Origin: JBEIUL01 sp044356865
GTDB taxonomy: Bacteria > Planctomycetota > Phycisphaerae > Phycisphaerales > SM1A02
Assembly (NCBI GenBank): GCA_044356865.1
Contig: JBIKVN010000004.1
Span: 1 to 36,347 of the forward strand
Direction: 5' to 3'
Length of the DNA stretch: 36,347 bases
Shown piece by piece: positions 1 to 8,000 of this stretch. A program made the position numbers and the translations under genes. The notes beneath the pieces were generated by a model that ran no database searches, was not told where the DNA came from, and saw nothing but the letters and a program-made list of their open reading frames with translations. Each line of letters begins with the position of its first letter. The first letter of the stretch is position 1.

Positions 1-218
1 AAAGACTGCTCAGGCTCGGAGGTCAGCGTCGCGAGATGGGCGCCAGAGCCTTGGGCTTCAAGGCTTGCCTGCGTCCACGTGATCCCAGCCGAGGTGGTTT
101 TTAGTCGATACCAATGCCCATTGCCTCCATCCTCGACGCGCCACTGAACGGCTTGCTGCCCATGGGCAAACGAGGCAAACCCCAACGCGGTAACGACGAC
201 GACCGATCGAATCTCCAT
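1..218 (-). CDS. Secreted C-type lectin-like protein, 5' part only (cut by window edge)
   Basis: Translating the minus strand from ATG at 218 gives 72 residues with no stop before the edge. The protein opens with MEIRSVVVVTALGFASFAHG, a signal peptide, and continues with QQAVQWRVEDGGNGHWYRL, nearly identical to the three paralogues just upstream. Then comes a segment starting KTTSAGITWTQA and containing GAHLATLTSEPEQ, the first helix and strand typical of a C-type lectin-like fold. A Shine-Dalgarno AAGGAG lies about 8 bases before the ATG, and the gene starts 23 bp after the stop of its upstream paralogue, so it is probably the fourth gene of one transcript. The 3' half, presumably with a dockerin-like tail, is outside the window. 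Its ligand cannot be told. Confidence 0.85.
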   Translation of the reverse strand, partial: MEIRSVVVVTALGFASFAHGQQAVQWRVEDGGNGHWYRLKTTSAGITWTQASLEAQGSGAHLATLTSEPEQS

Positions 219-241
219 GGCGGACTCCTTGACGAGGCGAT

Positions 242-1027
242 TCACGGGCACTTCCCCCAACCCGCAAGCACGACGCTGAGGTCGGTCGCATCCACGGTGC
301 CGTCGGCATTCGTGTCGCTTCGGGGAAACTTCTGGCCGTTTGTGCCCCAGAGGGAGAGCACGAGCGACAGATCGACCCCATCGACGAGGCCATTCTCTGT
401 GACGTCCCCGGGACAGGGAGTGCAGGATTCACCCGCGTCGCAGCAGTCGGGCACGCCGTTCTCATTGGCGTCCTCGAAGGTGCCGTCGAGGATCTGCCCG
501 TAATCGACAATGCCGTCACCGTTACAGTCGGCGGACCATTCGACGACAAATGCGGGGCAACTTCCGTCTGAATCTGCTACGTCAGCCCATTGTCCGACCG
601 GTCCAAAACCAATGAAAAGTTCAACATGAACAGCCCCTCCGTTTCCGGGTTCACCGGGCCCCCAGTTCGTAAAGTCCCAGCTTGAACCGTCCGCCCAACT
701 CCAGGGGCACGAAACGCAGTTCCGACGGCCGCCGACCACAAGTCGGCATGTGACGCTGGCAGTCTGCGCTGCTGCGGTTACAAAGCCGTTTTCCGCCAGA
801 CCAGAGATGGAAGCAAGAGATCCACCGATCGCGGTCGCCTGGCTTGCCTTGTGGTCGTAACTCGTACCAGCGGCCGCCAGAACTCGATACCAATGCCCGT
901 TTCCTCCGTGCTCGACCCGCCACTGGACGGCTTGCTGTGCGAGAGCCGGAGTCGAAGCAGCAAGCCCCAAGCAGGCCGCGATGGCCACCGAGGTGACGTT
1001 CAAGCGACCTTGAAGGCGGCGACTCAT
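242..1027 (-). CDS. Secreted C-type lectin-like protein with dockerin-like C-terminus (paralogue 3)
   Basis: 261 aa. Residues 1-30 are a signal peptide ending in STPALA. Next is the family-wide QQAVQWRVEHGGNGHWYRV, then a lectin-like domain to about residue 165 with WADGSSWDFTNWGPGEPG. From about residue 175 there is an EF-hand-like segment (DCNGDGIVDYGQILDGTFED), a Cys-rich linker and two dockerin-like Ca-binding repeats (CPGDVTENGLVDGVDLSLVL and DTNADGTVDATDLSVVLAGW) ending in GKCP. The lectin Ca-site motif usually written EPN reads EPG here and the usual WND reads WAD, so sugar binding may be altered. The start is the ATG of an ATGA overlap with the upstream paralogue; the leader that gives the other copies their AAGGAG site is degenerate here. 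Likely exported; ligand unknown. Confidence 0.85.
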   Translation of the reverse strand: MSRRLQGRLNVTSVAIAACLGLAASTPALAQQAVQWRVEHGGNGHWYRVLAAAGTSYDHKASQATAIGGSLASISGLAENGFVTAAAQTASVTCRLVVGGRRNCVSCPWSWADGSSWDFTNWGPGEPGNGGAVHVELFIGFGPVGQWADVADSDGSCPAFVVEWSADCNGDGIVDYGQILDGTFEDANENGVPDCCDAGESCTPCPGDVTENGLVDGVDLSLVLSLWGTNGQKFPRSDTNADGTVDATDLSVVLAGWGKCP

Positions 1028-1833
1028 GGGCACTTCCCCCAGCCGCTGAGGACGACCGCAAGATCCGTCGCGTCGACGATTCCGTCGCCATTCGTGTCGC
1101 TTCGGGGGAACTTTTTGCCGTTTGTACCCCATAGAGAGAGCACGAGCGACAGGTCGACTCCATCGACGAGGCCATTCTCCGTGATGTCCCCGGGGCAGGG
1201 AGCACACGAATCGCCAGCGTCGCAGCAGTCGGGTACCCCGTTCGAGTTCACGTCTTCGAAGGTGCCGTTGAGGATCTGGCCGTAGTCCACGAGGCCGTCA
1301 CCGTTGCAGTCGGCCGACCATTCGAACACCGCGCTTAATGGAAATCCCTCATTACAAGCTTGGTTGGCGGGCAGATCGTTCCACCAGAACACGGCATTCC
1401 AGGGCCCATAGAGGTGCAGAGCGCTTTCCGGTACACCATTGCAGTCGTTGTTGGGCTCCCAACTCCCCCACTCCGAATAGGACCAAAAGGTTCCGTCGCT
1501 CCAAACCCAGCCGCCGGAAGGTTCCGAGGATCCCGGCGACTGAATCCCTCCGAGCCACGGTCCGTGCGTCCCGTTCCAAGCTGAAGACAAGCGAACAATG
1601 CCCCTAACGAAAACACCCTCACTTTCACCTGCAATCGACGCGAGCTCCGCCCCGATTTGCAGTGCCAATCGCCTCGCAGCCGGCCAGTCTCTCCCCCCTA
1701 ATGGCAGCATCCTAAGCTCGTACCAATGTCCATTCCCGCCGTCATCGACGCGCCATTGCACGGCTTGTTGAGCAAAGGCTGACGACGAGGCCAATCCCAA
1801 CGCCGCAACGACGACGACCGATCGAATCTGCAT
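1024..1833 (-). CDS. Secreted C-type lectin-like protein with dockerin-like C-terminus (paralogue 2)
   Basis: 269 aa. The signal peptide is about residues 1-21 (MQIRSVVVVAALGLASSSAF). A C-type lectin-like domain follows, with GGVWSDG-like context (WVWSDGTFWSYSEW), EPNN and WWNDLPANQAC, which are the EPN and WND landmarks of the long-loop Ca-binding site in classical C-type lectins. The tail has DCNGDGLVDYGQILNGTFED, then two dockerin-like repeats (CPGDITENGLVDGVDLSLVL and DTNGDGIVDATDLAVVLSGW) and GKCP. ATG 1833 was chosen because AAGGAG sits 7-8 bases upstream; a GTG at 1860 overlapping the upstream stop is possible but would add a non-signal-like extension. Its stop overlaps the next start by 4 bp, suggesting coupled translation. 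A Ca-dependent carbohydrate-binding role is inferred. Confidence 0.88.
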   Translation of the reverse strand: MQIRSVVVVAALGLASSSAFAQQAVQWRVDDGGNGHWYELRMLPLGGRDWPAARRLALQIGAELASIAGESEGVFVRGIVRLSSAWNGTHGPWLGGIQSPGSSEPSGGWVWSDGTFWSYSEWGSWEPNNDCNGVPESALHLYGPWNAVFWWNDLPANQACNEGFPLSAVFEWSADCNGDGLVDYGQILNGTFEDVNSNGVPDCCDAGDSCAPCPGDITENGLVDGVDLSLVLSLWGTNGKKFPRSDTNGDGIVDATDLAVVLSGWGKCP

Positions 1834-1856
1834 GGTGGACTCCTTGAACAGACGAT

Positions 1857-2657
1857 TCACGGGCAGTTCCCCCAGCCACCGAGGACCACCGCGAGGTCCT
1901 GGGCATCGACAATCCCGTCCTGGTTCGTATCGGTGCGAGGGAACTTGCCGCCGTTGGTTCCCCATGAGCTCAAAATCATCGAGATGTCGACGGCATTGAC
2001 GACACCCGACTGGTTGATGTCGCCGGGGCAGGGATCGACTTCGCAGGGATCGGGTACGCCGTTGCCGTTCAAGTCGGCGAAGGTGCCGTCGAGGATCTGC
2101 CCGTAATCGACAATGCCGTCAGCGTTGCAGTCGGCGGACCACTCGACGATGAGGGAGGGCACAAGCCATCCGTAGTAACAGTTGTACGAGTCTTGGATGT
2201 CGTTCCAGCTGGCCGGCGTCAGGAATGCCAAGTAGCGTTCCTCGCCGCCTGGGCCACAGGCTTCATGGTCGTTCGGTTCTCCTTGAGCCCAGGACGCGAA
2301 CGACCACACCTCTCCCGTGACCCATTGCCAATCAGATAGTGGACCGGCATTCGGTACGGGTTGGAAGCCACCTAGCACGGGACCGAATCCAAGTCCCGGA
2401 CTCCATGCCGATGGGTACTGGCTGGCGTACGCTGCAACCCAGTCGAACTCATCTTGACTCGTAAGAGTCGCGAGGTAGCCACCCGCTCCTTCAGCGGCCA
2501 CTCGGCAGTCTTGCCATGTCTTGGGAAATCCAGCGGTTCCCAACCGATACCAATGCCCATTACCCCCATCCTCGACCCGCCACTGGACGGCTTGTTGACC
2601 ATGGGCAAACGAGGCCAACCCCAACGCGGCAACGATGACGACCGATCGAATCTGCAT
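1857..2657 (-). CDS. Secreted C-type lectin-like protein with dockerin-like C-terminus (paralogue 1)
   Basis: 266 aa, first gene of the lectin array. The signal peptide is about residues 1-20 (MQIRSVVIVAALGLASFAHG). The lectin-like domain has the usual GFPKTWQDCRVAAEGAGGYL opening, a WVTGEVWSFASWAQGEPND motif and SWNDIQDSYNC, so the EPN and WND landmarks are both present. After DCNADGIVDYGQILDGTFAD and DLNGNGVPDPCE come two dockerin-like repeats (CPGDINQSGVVNAVDISMIL and DTNQDGIVDAQDLAVVLGGW) ending GNCP. An AAGGAG site precedes ATG 2657 by about 8 bases. About 400 bp without genes lie upstream and should hold the operon promoter, though I see no convincing -35/-10 pair. Dockerin-like ends in planctomycetes are thought to attach or display exported proteins; partners are not in the window. 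Confidence 0.9.
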   Translation of the reverse strand: MQIRSVVIVAALGLASFAHGQQAVQWRVEDGGNGHWYRLGTAGFPKTWQDCRVAAEGAGGYLATLTSQDEFDWVAAYASQYPSAWSPGLGFGPVLGGFQPVPNAGPLSDWQWVTGEVWSFASWAQGEPNDHEACGPGGEERYLAFLTPASWNDIQDSYNCYYGWLVPSLIVEWSADCNADGIVDYGQILDGTFADLNGNGVPDPCEVDPCPGDINQSGVVNAVDISMILSSWGTNGGKFPRTDTNQDGIVDAQDLAVVLGGWGNCP

Positions 2658-3047
2658 GCTGGACTCCTTGGGTGCCGGCTACGGCAACCGGTGAAGATTC
2701 CAAGGTATCGAGGGCGACTCGTGGAACCCAGCCTCTTTCCGTGAAATCCGAGCCTGAGGGAGGCCGCTTGCGGACCGGGTTGATTTCCGGCATTTCCATC
2801 CCCCGGCAACCCTCGGGGCATACCCTATGCACGGCAACCTAGGACCCGCTGGCAACACCCTCCCACCCCGCCTGCGGCCCCGGTGGCACTCCATGGCAGT
2901 CCAGGGGGCCCGGGGGGATATCCCATGAACGCCCGTCACGCCCGTCACGCCGTCACGGAACCCGCCCAGCCGGAACTCGCCGACCGCCCCTCGGTAAGAC
3001 TGGAAATTCCGACCCAGCGACCGCCTTTGAGGCCCACTCACGGCGAC
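2658..3047. other. Gene-free stretch upstream of the lectin array
   Basis: No coding frame here has a plausible start, ribosome site or family signature. Visible items are a GGGATATCCC palindrome at 2915-2924, three near-tandem copies of CCGTCACG starting at 2933, 2942 and 2950, and a GCCGG/CCGGT inverted pair near 2673-2690. Some of this should be the control region of the minus-strand lectin genes. Confidence 0.5.
2933..2957. repeat. Three short direct repeats, CCGTCACG(C)
   Basis: CCGTCACG occurs at 2933-2940, 2942-2949 and 2950-2957, that is with periods of 9 and 8 bases, about 280 bp upstream of the first lectin start. Phased short repeats of this kind can be regulator binding sites; the function is not known. 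Confidence 0.4.
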
Positions 3048-3075
3048 TTGCACTCAATTACTCAATGGTTATACT
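3048..3075 (+). promoter_or_regulatory. Sigma-70-like promoter candidate for the structured RNA
   Basis: TTGCAC at 3048-3053 and TATACT at 3070-3075 are separated by 16 bases, close to the TTGACA/TATAAT consensus. They lie in a clearly AT-rich island (about 3050-3116) inside GC-rich DNA. Transcription would start near 3082 on the plus strand and run into the hairpin-rich segment that follows. No open reading frame with a ribosome site lies downstream. Confidence 0.5.
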
Positions 3076-3081
3076 ATCCAC

Positions 3082-3480
3082 CAGCCGGAAATAAAATATC
3101 CGGTGTACATCACTATCCGTCGCTAGCGCCGAGACCAGACCCACGCTCAAGTGGGTAGCCCACCGAGAGCAAACGAGGCAGCGCCGCACCAGTTACCGTG
3201 GTCTGTGGGAGAAACCACGAAGAGCGGACCACGCTCGGGCAGGCCACTACCTCCCTGAGCCCCCGTTCGACCGATGCGGCCTGCGGGCTCTTCGGAAAAG
3301 CCGAGGAGGATCACCCTCACTCCTCGGGTCGGCCTCGTCAAGTGCCGGTTGATCCTGCCACGAAGGTTACTCCCCGAGCTGACTGAGGCTCGGGCGTGAA
3401 GGCAGGCGACGTCGACCTACTAGGGTCATCCCTGAGGACGGAGTCGCTGCCTGGTCTCGTCCTCGTCGTCGATCGACGAT
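3082..3480 (+). ncRNA. Unclassified structured RNA candidate, about 330-400 nt
   Basis: Base pairing seen by eye: a closing helix 3130-3138 with 3451-3459 (9 bp); CCCAC 3140-3144 with GTGGG 3151-3155 (GTGGG can instead pair with CCCAC 3159-3163); 3197-3203 with 3227-3233, enclosing 3205-3208 with 3215-3218; 3233-3239 with 3254-3260 (7 bp including one G-U pair); 3301-3308 with 3320-3327 (8 bp); 3373-3379 with 3388-3394 (7 bp); 3402-3410 with 3443-3450 with one bulge, enclosing AGGG/CCCT at 3422-3433. A palindrome at 3466-3479 followed by a pyrimidine-rich stretch may end the transcript. The G-U pair would be a C-A mismatch on the minus strand, which favours the plus strand, as does the promoter candidate. 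It lacks the conserved GAGGAAAGUCC of RNase P RNA, a tmRNA tRNA-like end and the SRP RNA tetraloop region. The exact ends are guesses. Confidence 0.5.
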
Positions 3481-3639
3481 CTATCTCTATCCACTGTCCT
3501 TCGTTCCCGTGCCCTTCATGGCGTCAGATATGTGGTCGGGGCAGATTCCGGGGCGGCTTCGTTGCAAACGGCGGGGCAGCATGGAGCGGCACCGGTTTGT
3601 ACCCCGCGGCACGAAAAGTCTGTAAATCCCTCAACACAG

Positions 3640-3677
3640 CGAGGTTGCGCCAGTCCTTGCGAAACCGGGCAACCTCG
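3640..3677 (-). terminator. 9-bp inverted repeat just 3' of tRNA-Tyr
   Basis: CGAGGTTGC at 3640-3648 and GCAACCTCG at 3669-3677 are perfect complements around a 20-base loop. The repeat starts 16 bases beyond the 3' end of the minus-strand tRNA-Tyr, where a terminator or processing hairpin is expected. There is no clean T tract. Confidence 0.35.
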
Positions 3678-3692
3678 TGCGAAACGGCCGAA

Positions 3693-3775
<83 letters not shown>

Positions 3776-3884
3776 GTGGGATGTACCGACACCGACGCGG
3801 ATCGGCGGTCGATCCGGATCGGGGAGTCTACTCGCCCGCCGGGACGGCGGCAACGCGTCGGGACCCGCGGCACGGCCGAAAACC

Positions 3885-3919
3885 GGACGGACGCGGCTCC
3901 TCACCCGCGTCCGCCGTCC
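3885..3919 (-). terminator. Intrinsic terminator candidate after the PEP-CTERM-like gene
   Basis: On the minus strand GGACGG...CCGTCC and ACGCGG/CCGCGT arms form a bulged 12-bp stem (3885-3896 with 3905-3910 and 3914-3919), followed by GGTTTTCGG. It lies 27-61 bp downstream of the stop at 3946, before tRNA-Tyr. Confidence 0.5.
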
Positions 3920-3945
3920 TTCTCTGCCGGTGGTCCGGACGCCGC

Positions 3946-4737
3946 TCAGCGCCGCCGGCGGCCGCCGACGAGGCCGAGCAGGCCGAAGGCCGCGAGTCCG
4001 GCCGGGGCGGGCACGAGCGTGACCGACATCGACTCGACCGAGATGCCCGACTCGAACGTCGAGCCGCTGCCGAACTGCGACAGCAGCATCGCCCCGAAGA
4101 GCGGATCGTTCACCGAGCCGGTTCCCGAGTACATCGCGGTCGCATACAGGGACAGCGAGTCGAAGTCGCTGCCGACATAAAGATTGATGTAGTCGTTGGC
4201 GTTCCCTGCGACCATGTGGATCTCGGCCCGCAGGGCGTACCGCGTCCCGAACGCGAGTTCCTCGGTGCCGTACGCGAACGGGTACCCCCCCTGCCCGTTC
4301 ACCCGGGTCCCGAACACGAACCCGCCGCCCGAACTCCGCGCGACCATGCGCGCGTTCTGGAAATTGCCGCTCGTGGTCGTGCCGGTCAGCGTGTTCAGGG
4401 CGGCGAAGTACGACGGGTTCGCGCCCGCCGAGTTCACGGTGAGCAGGATGTCGAAATTCAGGATCGTCTCGCCCTCGAGCGGCTGCGTGAATTGCTCGGG
4501 GAACGCGAGCATCGCGTCCTGGCCGTCGGAGGTGCTACCGCCGGCCCACGCGACCGCGCCGCCGGTGACGGTCAGTGGACGGGCGGTCGCGGCGCCGTAC
4601 TGCTGCCAGCCGGCCTGTCCGACGAGAAGCCCGTCGGCGTAACCGGCGAAGTTCGCCGAGACGATGACCGAGGCGAGCGAGGTGGGAGCGACGACGAGGG
4701 CGGCGACGGCGCCGGCGAGGGACGGGAAACGGGACAT
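3946..4737 (-). CDS. Exported protein with PEP-CTERM-like sorting tail
   Basis: 263 aa. A signal peptide covers about residues 1-22 (MSRFPSLAGAVAALVVAPTS). The middle is a beta-rich, Gly/Ser/Thr-rich domain with no motif I can assign; ANFAGYADGLLVGQAGWQQY near the start is typical of hypothetical PEP-CTERM-family proteins. The C-terminus reads VPAPAGLAAFGLLGL followed by VGGRRRR: a Pro-containing motif, a hydrophobic segment and a basic end, as in PEP-CTERM tails, which in other bacteria are handled by an exosortase. No exosortase is in the window. ATG 4737 follows AGGAG by about 7 bases. The upstream extension in the same frame has no signal-peptide character. Function beyond export and surface sorting is unknown. 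Confidence 0.8.
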   Translation of the reverse strand: MSRFPSLAGAVAALVVAPTSLASVIVSANFAGYADGLLVGQAGWQQYGAATARPLTVTGGAVAWAGGSTSDGQDAMLAFPEQFTQPLEGETILNFDILLTVNSAGANPSYFAALNTLTGTTTSGNFQNARMVARSSGGGFVFGTRVNGQGGYPFAYGTEELAFGTRYALRAEIHMVAGNANDYINLYVGSDFDSLSLYATAMYSGTGSVNDPLFGAMLLSQFGSGSTFESGISVESMSVTLVPAPAGLAAFGLLGLVGGRRRR

Positions 4738-4967
4738 GGCAGACTCCTGGGGGAACACGGGGGAACGCGATCGACACGATGCGCGGCGCACGCCGCGCGG
4801 TCCGACGGTTCCCGTATCACCGCTCCAGGGGGCACCCGGGCCGCGACTTCCCTCCATCGCCGGACTGTCGAAGTGTGCATGGAAACCGGCCCCGGAAGCA
4901 AGCGTTTCCCGTTTGTCTTCGGTTCAACCTCCGGACAGAACGCTCGCCGAAGGAGCGATAACGCCAA

Positions 4968-5040
4968 AGCCGCCGACCGGAATCGAACCGGTAACCTCCA
5001 GATTACAAATCAGGTGCTCTGCCAGTTGAGCTACGGCGGC
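4968..5040 (-). tRNA. tRNA-Thr (anticodon UGU)
   Basis: Read on the minus strand, the acceptor strands are GCCGCCG and CGGCGGC with discriminator T. The D arm contains TAGCTCAACTGGCAGAGC, the anticodon arm CTGATTTGTAATCAG gives anticodon TGT, and the T arm contains CCGGTTCGATTCCGG. Length is 73 nt without an encoded CCA. It starts 29 bp downstream of the stop of the choice-of-anchor-B gene on the same strand, so read-through transcription is possible. Confidence 0.95.
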
Positions 5041-5069
5041 GGACCCGGGGAGTGTACGGCCGGACTTCC

Positions 5070-8000
5070 TCAGGGCGGGCCGTCGAAGCTCCGCACCGTC
5101 CCGCCCGCGGGCGGGGTGTGCTTCGGGCCGCCGACCAGGATCGACGCACCGCGGAAGGCGACCGAACGCCCGAAGTTCGAGGCGCTCGTGCCCGAGGCGG
5201 GCAGCGTCAACCGGTCGTGCATCGACCAGCCCGGGCCGGACAGCGTGAACACCGCCGCCGAGCCCCGCTTGGCGATGCCGCCGACCGTGTCGAACGGCGA
5301 GCCCGCCACCAGCGCTAGTCCGTCCGCCCGCAGCGACACGCTCGCCCCGAAGTTCTCGCCCGCGATCCGGTCCGGCGGCGAGACCTCGACTCCCGACCAC
5401 GCCGAGCCCGTGAAGCTCCACACCGTCGCCGAGCCGCAGTCGGTCTGCCCGCCCACGTCCGCGATCGGCGCGCCGGCCGCCGCCCGCAGGCCCGTCGCGT
5501 CGACCGTCACGCTCCGGCCGAGCGCCGCGCCTGCCAACGGCACCGGCGAGATCACCCGCGTCACCGTCGAGACCGTGCCCGAACCCGTCAACGCATGGAT
5601 GTAGACAGCGCCACACCCGGACCTGCCCGGCTCGTCGTCGCCCGGGCAACCGACCGCCAGCGTCGGCGAGCTTGCCGAACCGCCGAGCGCGACCGCATGG
5701 CCGAACAGGTCGCTCGCGGTCACGACTCCCGCCGTCACCGTCGCCGCGAGCGTCCACGAGCCCGCAACCCGCCGGAACACCGACACCTCGCCCGAATCGG
5801 TCTTGCCGCCCGCATTCGCGAGCGGCGTTCCCACCGCGATGAAGTCGCCCAGCACCGCCACCGACAAGCCGAACCGATCGTTCGCCGCGGCGCCCGTCCG
5901 CGTCAGCGTCGCCTCGAGCGTCCAGGTTCCCGCGACGTTCCGGTAGACGTATGCCGCACCCGAATCCAGCGTCGCGCCGAGGTCCGCGGTGAGCGCCCCC
6001 ACGACCGCCACGTCGCCCTGGATCGAGACGCTCCCGCCGAAGGAATCCTTCGCCTTCGCTTCCGCCGACGGCGCGAAGAGCTGCGCCCGCTCGATCCACT
6101 GTGAGCCCGTCCACTCGACGATCCGGGCGCTGCCCGCGTCGGTCTTGCCCGGAAGGTCATCGAGCGGCAGGCCGACCAGGGCGAAGTTCCCGTCGCCCGA
6201 GATCGCCGCGCCGAGGTCGTCGCCGGTCAGCACGCCCGCCATCGGCACCGCGCCGGTCTCGACCAGCGTCCCCTGGCCGAGACAATCCATCAGGCCGTCG
6301 GCATCGCCGTCGACATCGGCCGTCCCGCAGCCGCAGACGCCCGCGACCACCTTGTTCGGATCGGCCGGGCACAGGTCCTGGCAGTCCGGGGTCGCGTCCC
6401 CGTCGGTATCGGTGTCCGCCACGCCGCAGCCACAGAGGCCGGGCGAGGTCTTCGCCGGATCCGTCGGGCAGCCGTCGCCCGCATCGGGCGTGCCGTCGCC
6501 GTCGTCGTCGGGATCGAGGCAGTCGGGCACGGTATCCCCATCGGTGTCGCCGGTCTCGGCGACGCCGCAGCCGCACACGCCGGCCGAGGTCTTCGCGGGA
6601 TCGGCCGGGCATCCATCGTTGCAGTTCGGCGTCCCATCGGAATCCGAATCGGTCTCGGCGACGCCGCAGCCGCAGAGGCCGGGAGCGATCTTCGCCGCAT
6701 CCAGCGGGCAGCCGTCGACGCAATCGAAGGTTCCGTCACCGTCGGCATCGCCCGACTCGGGCGTGCCGCAGCCGCACTGGCCCGGGCTCGACTTGTTCGG
6801 ATCGAGCGGGCAGCCGTCGACGAGATCGGGCACCAGGTCACCGTCGTCGTCGGGATCGAGGCAATCGACCGTTCCGTCGGAGTCCGTGTCGGTGCCGTCG
6901 CAAGGAACCGGTCGCGCGAACCGGGCCACGGTTCCGCCCGCCGGCGGCGAGTGCCTCGGAGCACCGACGAGGATCTCGTCCGAGCCGATCACGACCGAAC
7001 TGCCGAATCGCGAACCCGAGGTGCCGCCGGCCGGCGCGAGGATCCGGTCGTACACCCGCCACGAGCCGCCCGCGAGGCGATCGAGCACCAGCGCCGAGCC
7101 GCGTTCCGTGATGCCTCCGTACATATCGAACGGGGAACCCGCGACCACGAGCGTGCCGTCGCCGGACACCGCGATCGAGGTCCCGATCTGCTCGCCGCCG
7201 GCCCGGTCGGGCACCGCGATGTCGACGCCCGTCCATGCCGCCGAGGCGAACGACCATGCCGTCAGGACGCCGGCGTTCGCGAAGCCGGGCGGATCCGCCA
7301 ACGGCGCGCCCGCGACGACGGTCGTTCCCGAATCGTCGATCCCGACCGAGATGCCGAGCGAAGCGCCGGACAAGGGCGAAACCGCCACGAGCCGGGTCGT
7401 CGACAGCCATGCCCCCGTGTCCGAGAGCCCATGCACATAGACCGCACCGCAGCCGCTCCGGGAAGGCTGGTCGTCGCCCGGCGCCCCGACGGCCAGCACC
7501 GGCGACACCGCGCTTCCCCCGAGGGCCACCGCGCGTCCGAAGTTGTCGGCCGCGGTCACCGGCACGCCCGAGAGCGTCGACGCCATCGCCCACGGGCTCG
7601 CGCCCGCGCCCCGGCGATAGACCGCGACCTCACCGGCATTCGAGCGACCGGCGACGTCGATGCCGTGTCCCCCGATCGCGAGCAGGTCGCCGCGGAGGGC
7701 CACCGACTGGCCGAAGTAATCCTTGGCCACCGGCGAGACCCGCTGCAGCTTCTGCTCGAGCGACCACGAGGAACCGACTTTCCGGAAGACATACACCGCA
7801 CCGGCATCCGCCGCCGCACCGACGTTCGCGAGCGAAGCGCCGACCGCCACCGTCGATCCCGACACCGCGACCGAGTTCCCGAAGGAATCGCTCGCGATCG
7901 CGTCCGGAGCGATCAGTTCCGCCTCTGCGGCCCAGACCCCGCCGATCCGCCGGAACAGCCGTACGCTTCCCGCGTTCGTCAGGCCGGTTCGATCGTCGAA

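Noticed and set aside
1..2657. A diversity-generating retroelement acting on the lectin-fold genes
   Set aside because: C-type-lectin folds are usual targets, but no reverse transcriptase gene is in the window and the differences between copies are not limited to adenine sites in a C-terminal stretch; the C-termini are the conserved part.
3345..3359. Identity of CCGGTTGATCCTGCC to the 5' end of archaeal small-subunit rRNA
   Set aside because: The match is only 15 bases, the flanking sequence does not continue as rRNA, and a bacterial genome would not have this 5' end. Most likely chance.
3082..3480. RNase P RNA, tmRNA, SRP RNA or RNA of a riboswitch class
   Set aside because: Size and closing helix recall RNase P, and GAGAGCAAAC at 3165-3174 matches a string in some RNase P RNAs, but GAGGAAAGUCC is absent on both strands and the order of motifs is wrong. 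No tRNA-like end, tag reading frame or SRP tetraloop region was found.
3616..3630. Inverted copy of the tRNA-Tyr anticodon string CTGTAAATC near 3619, as an attachment site
   Set aside because: Only nine bases, opposite orientation, and no integrase or insertion boundary nearby.
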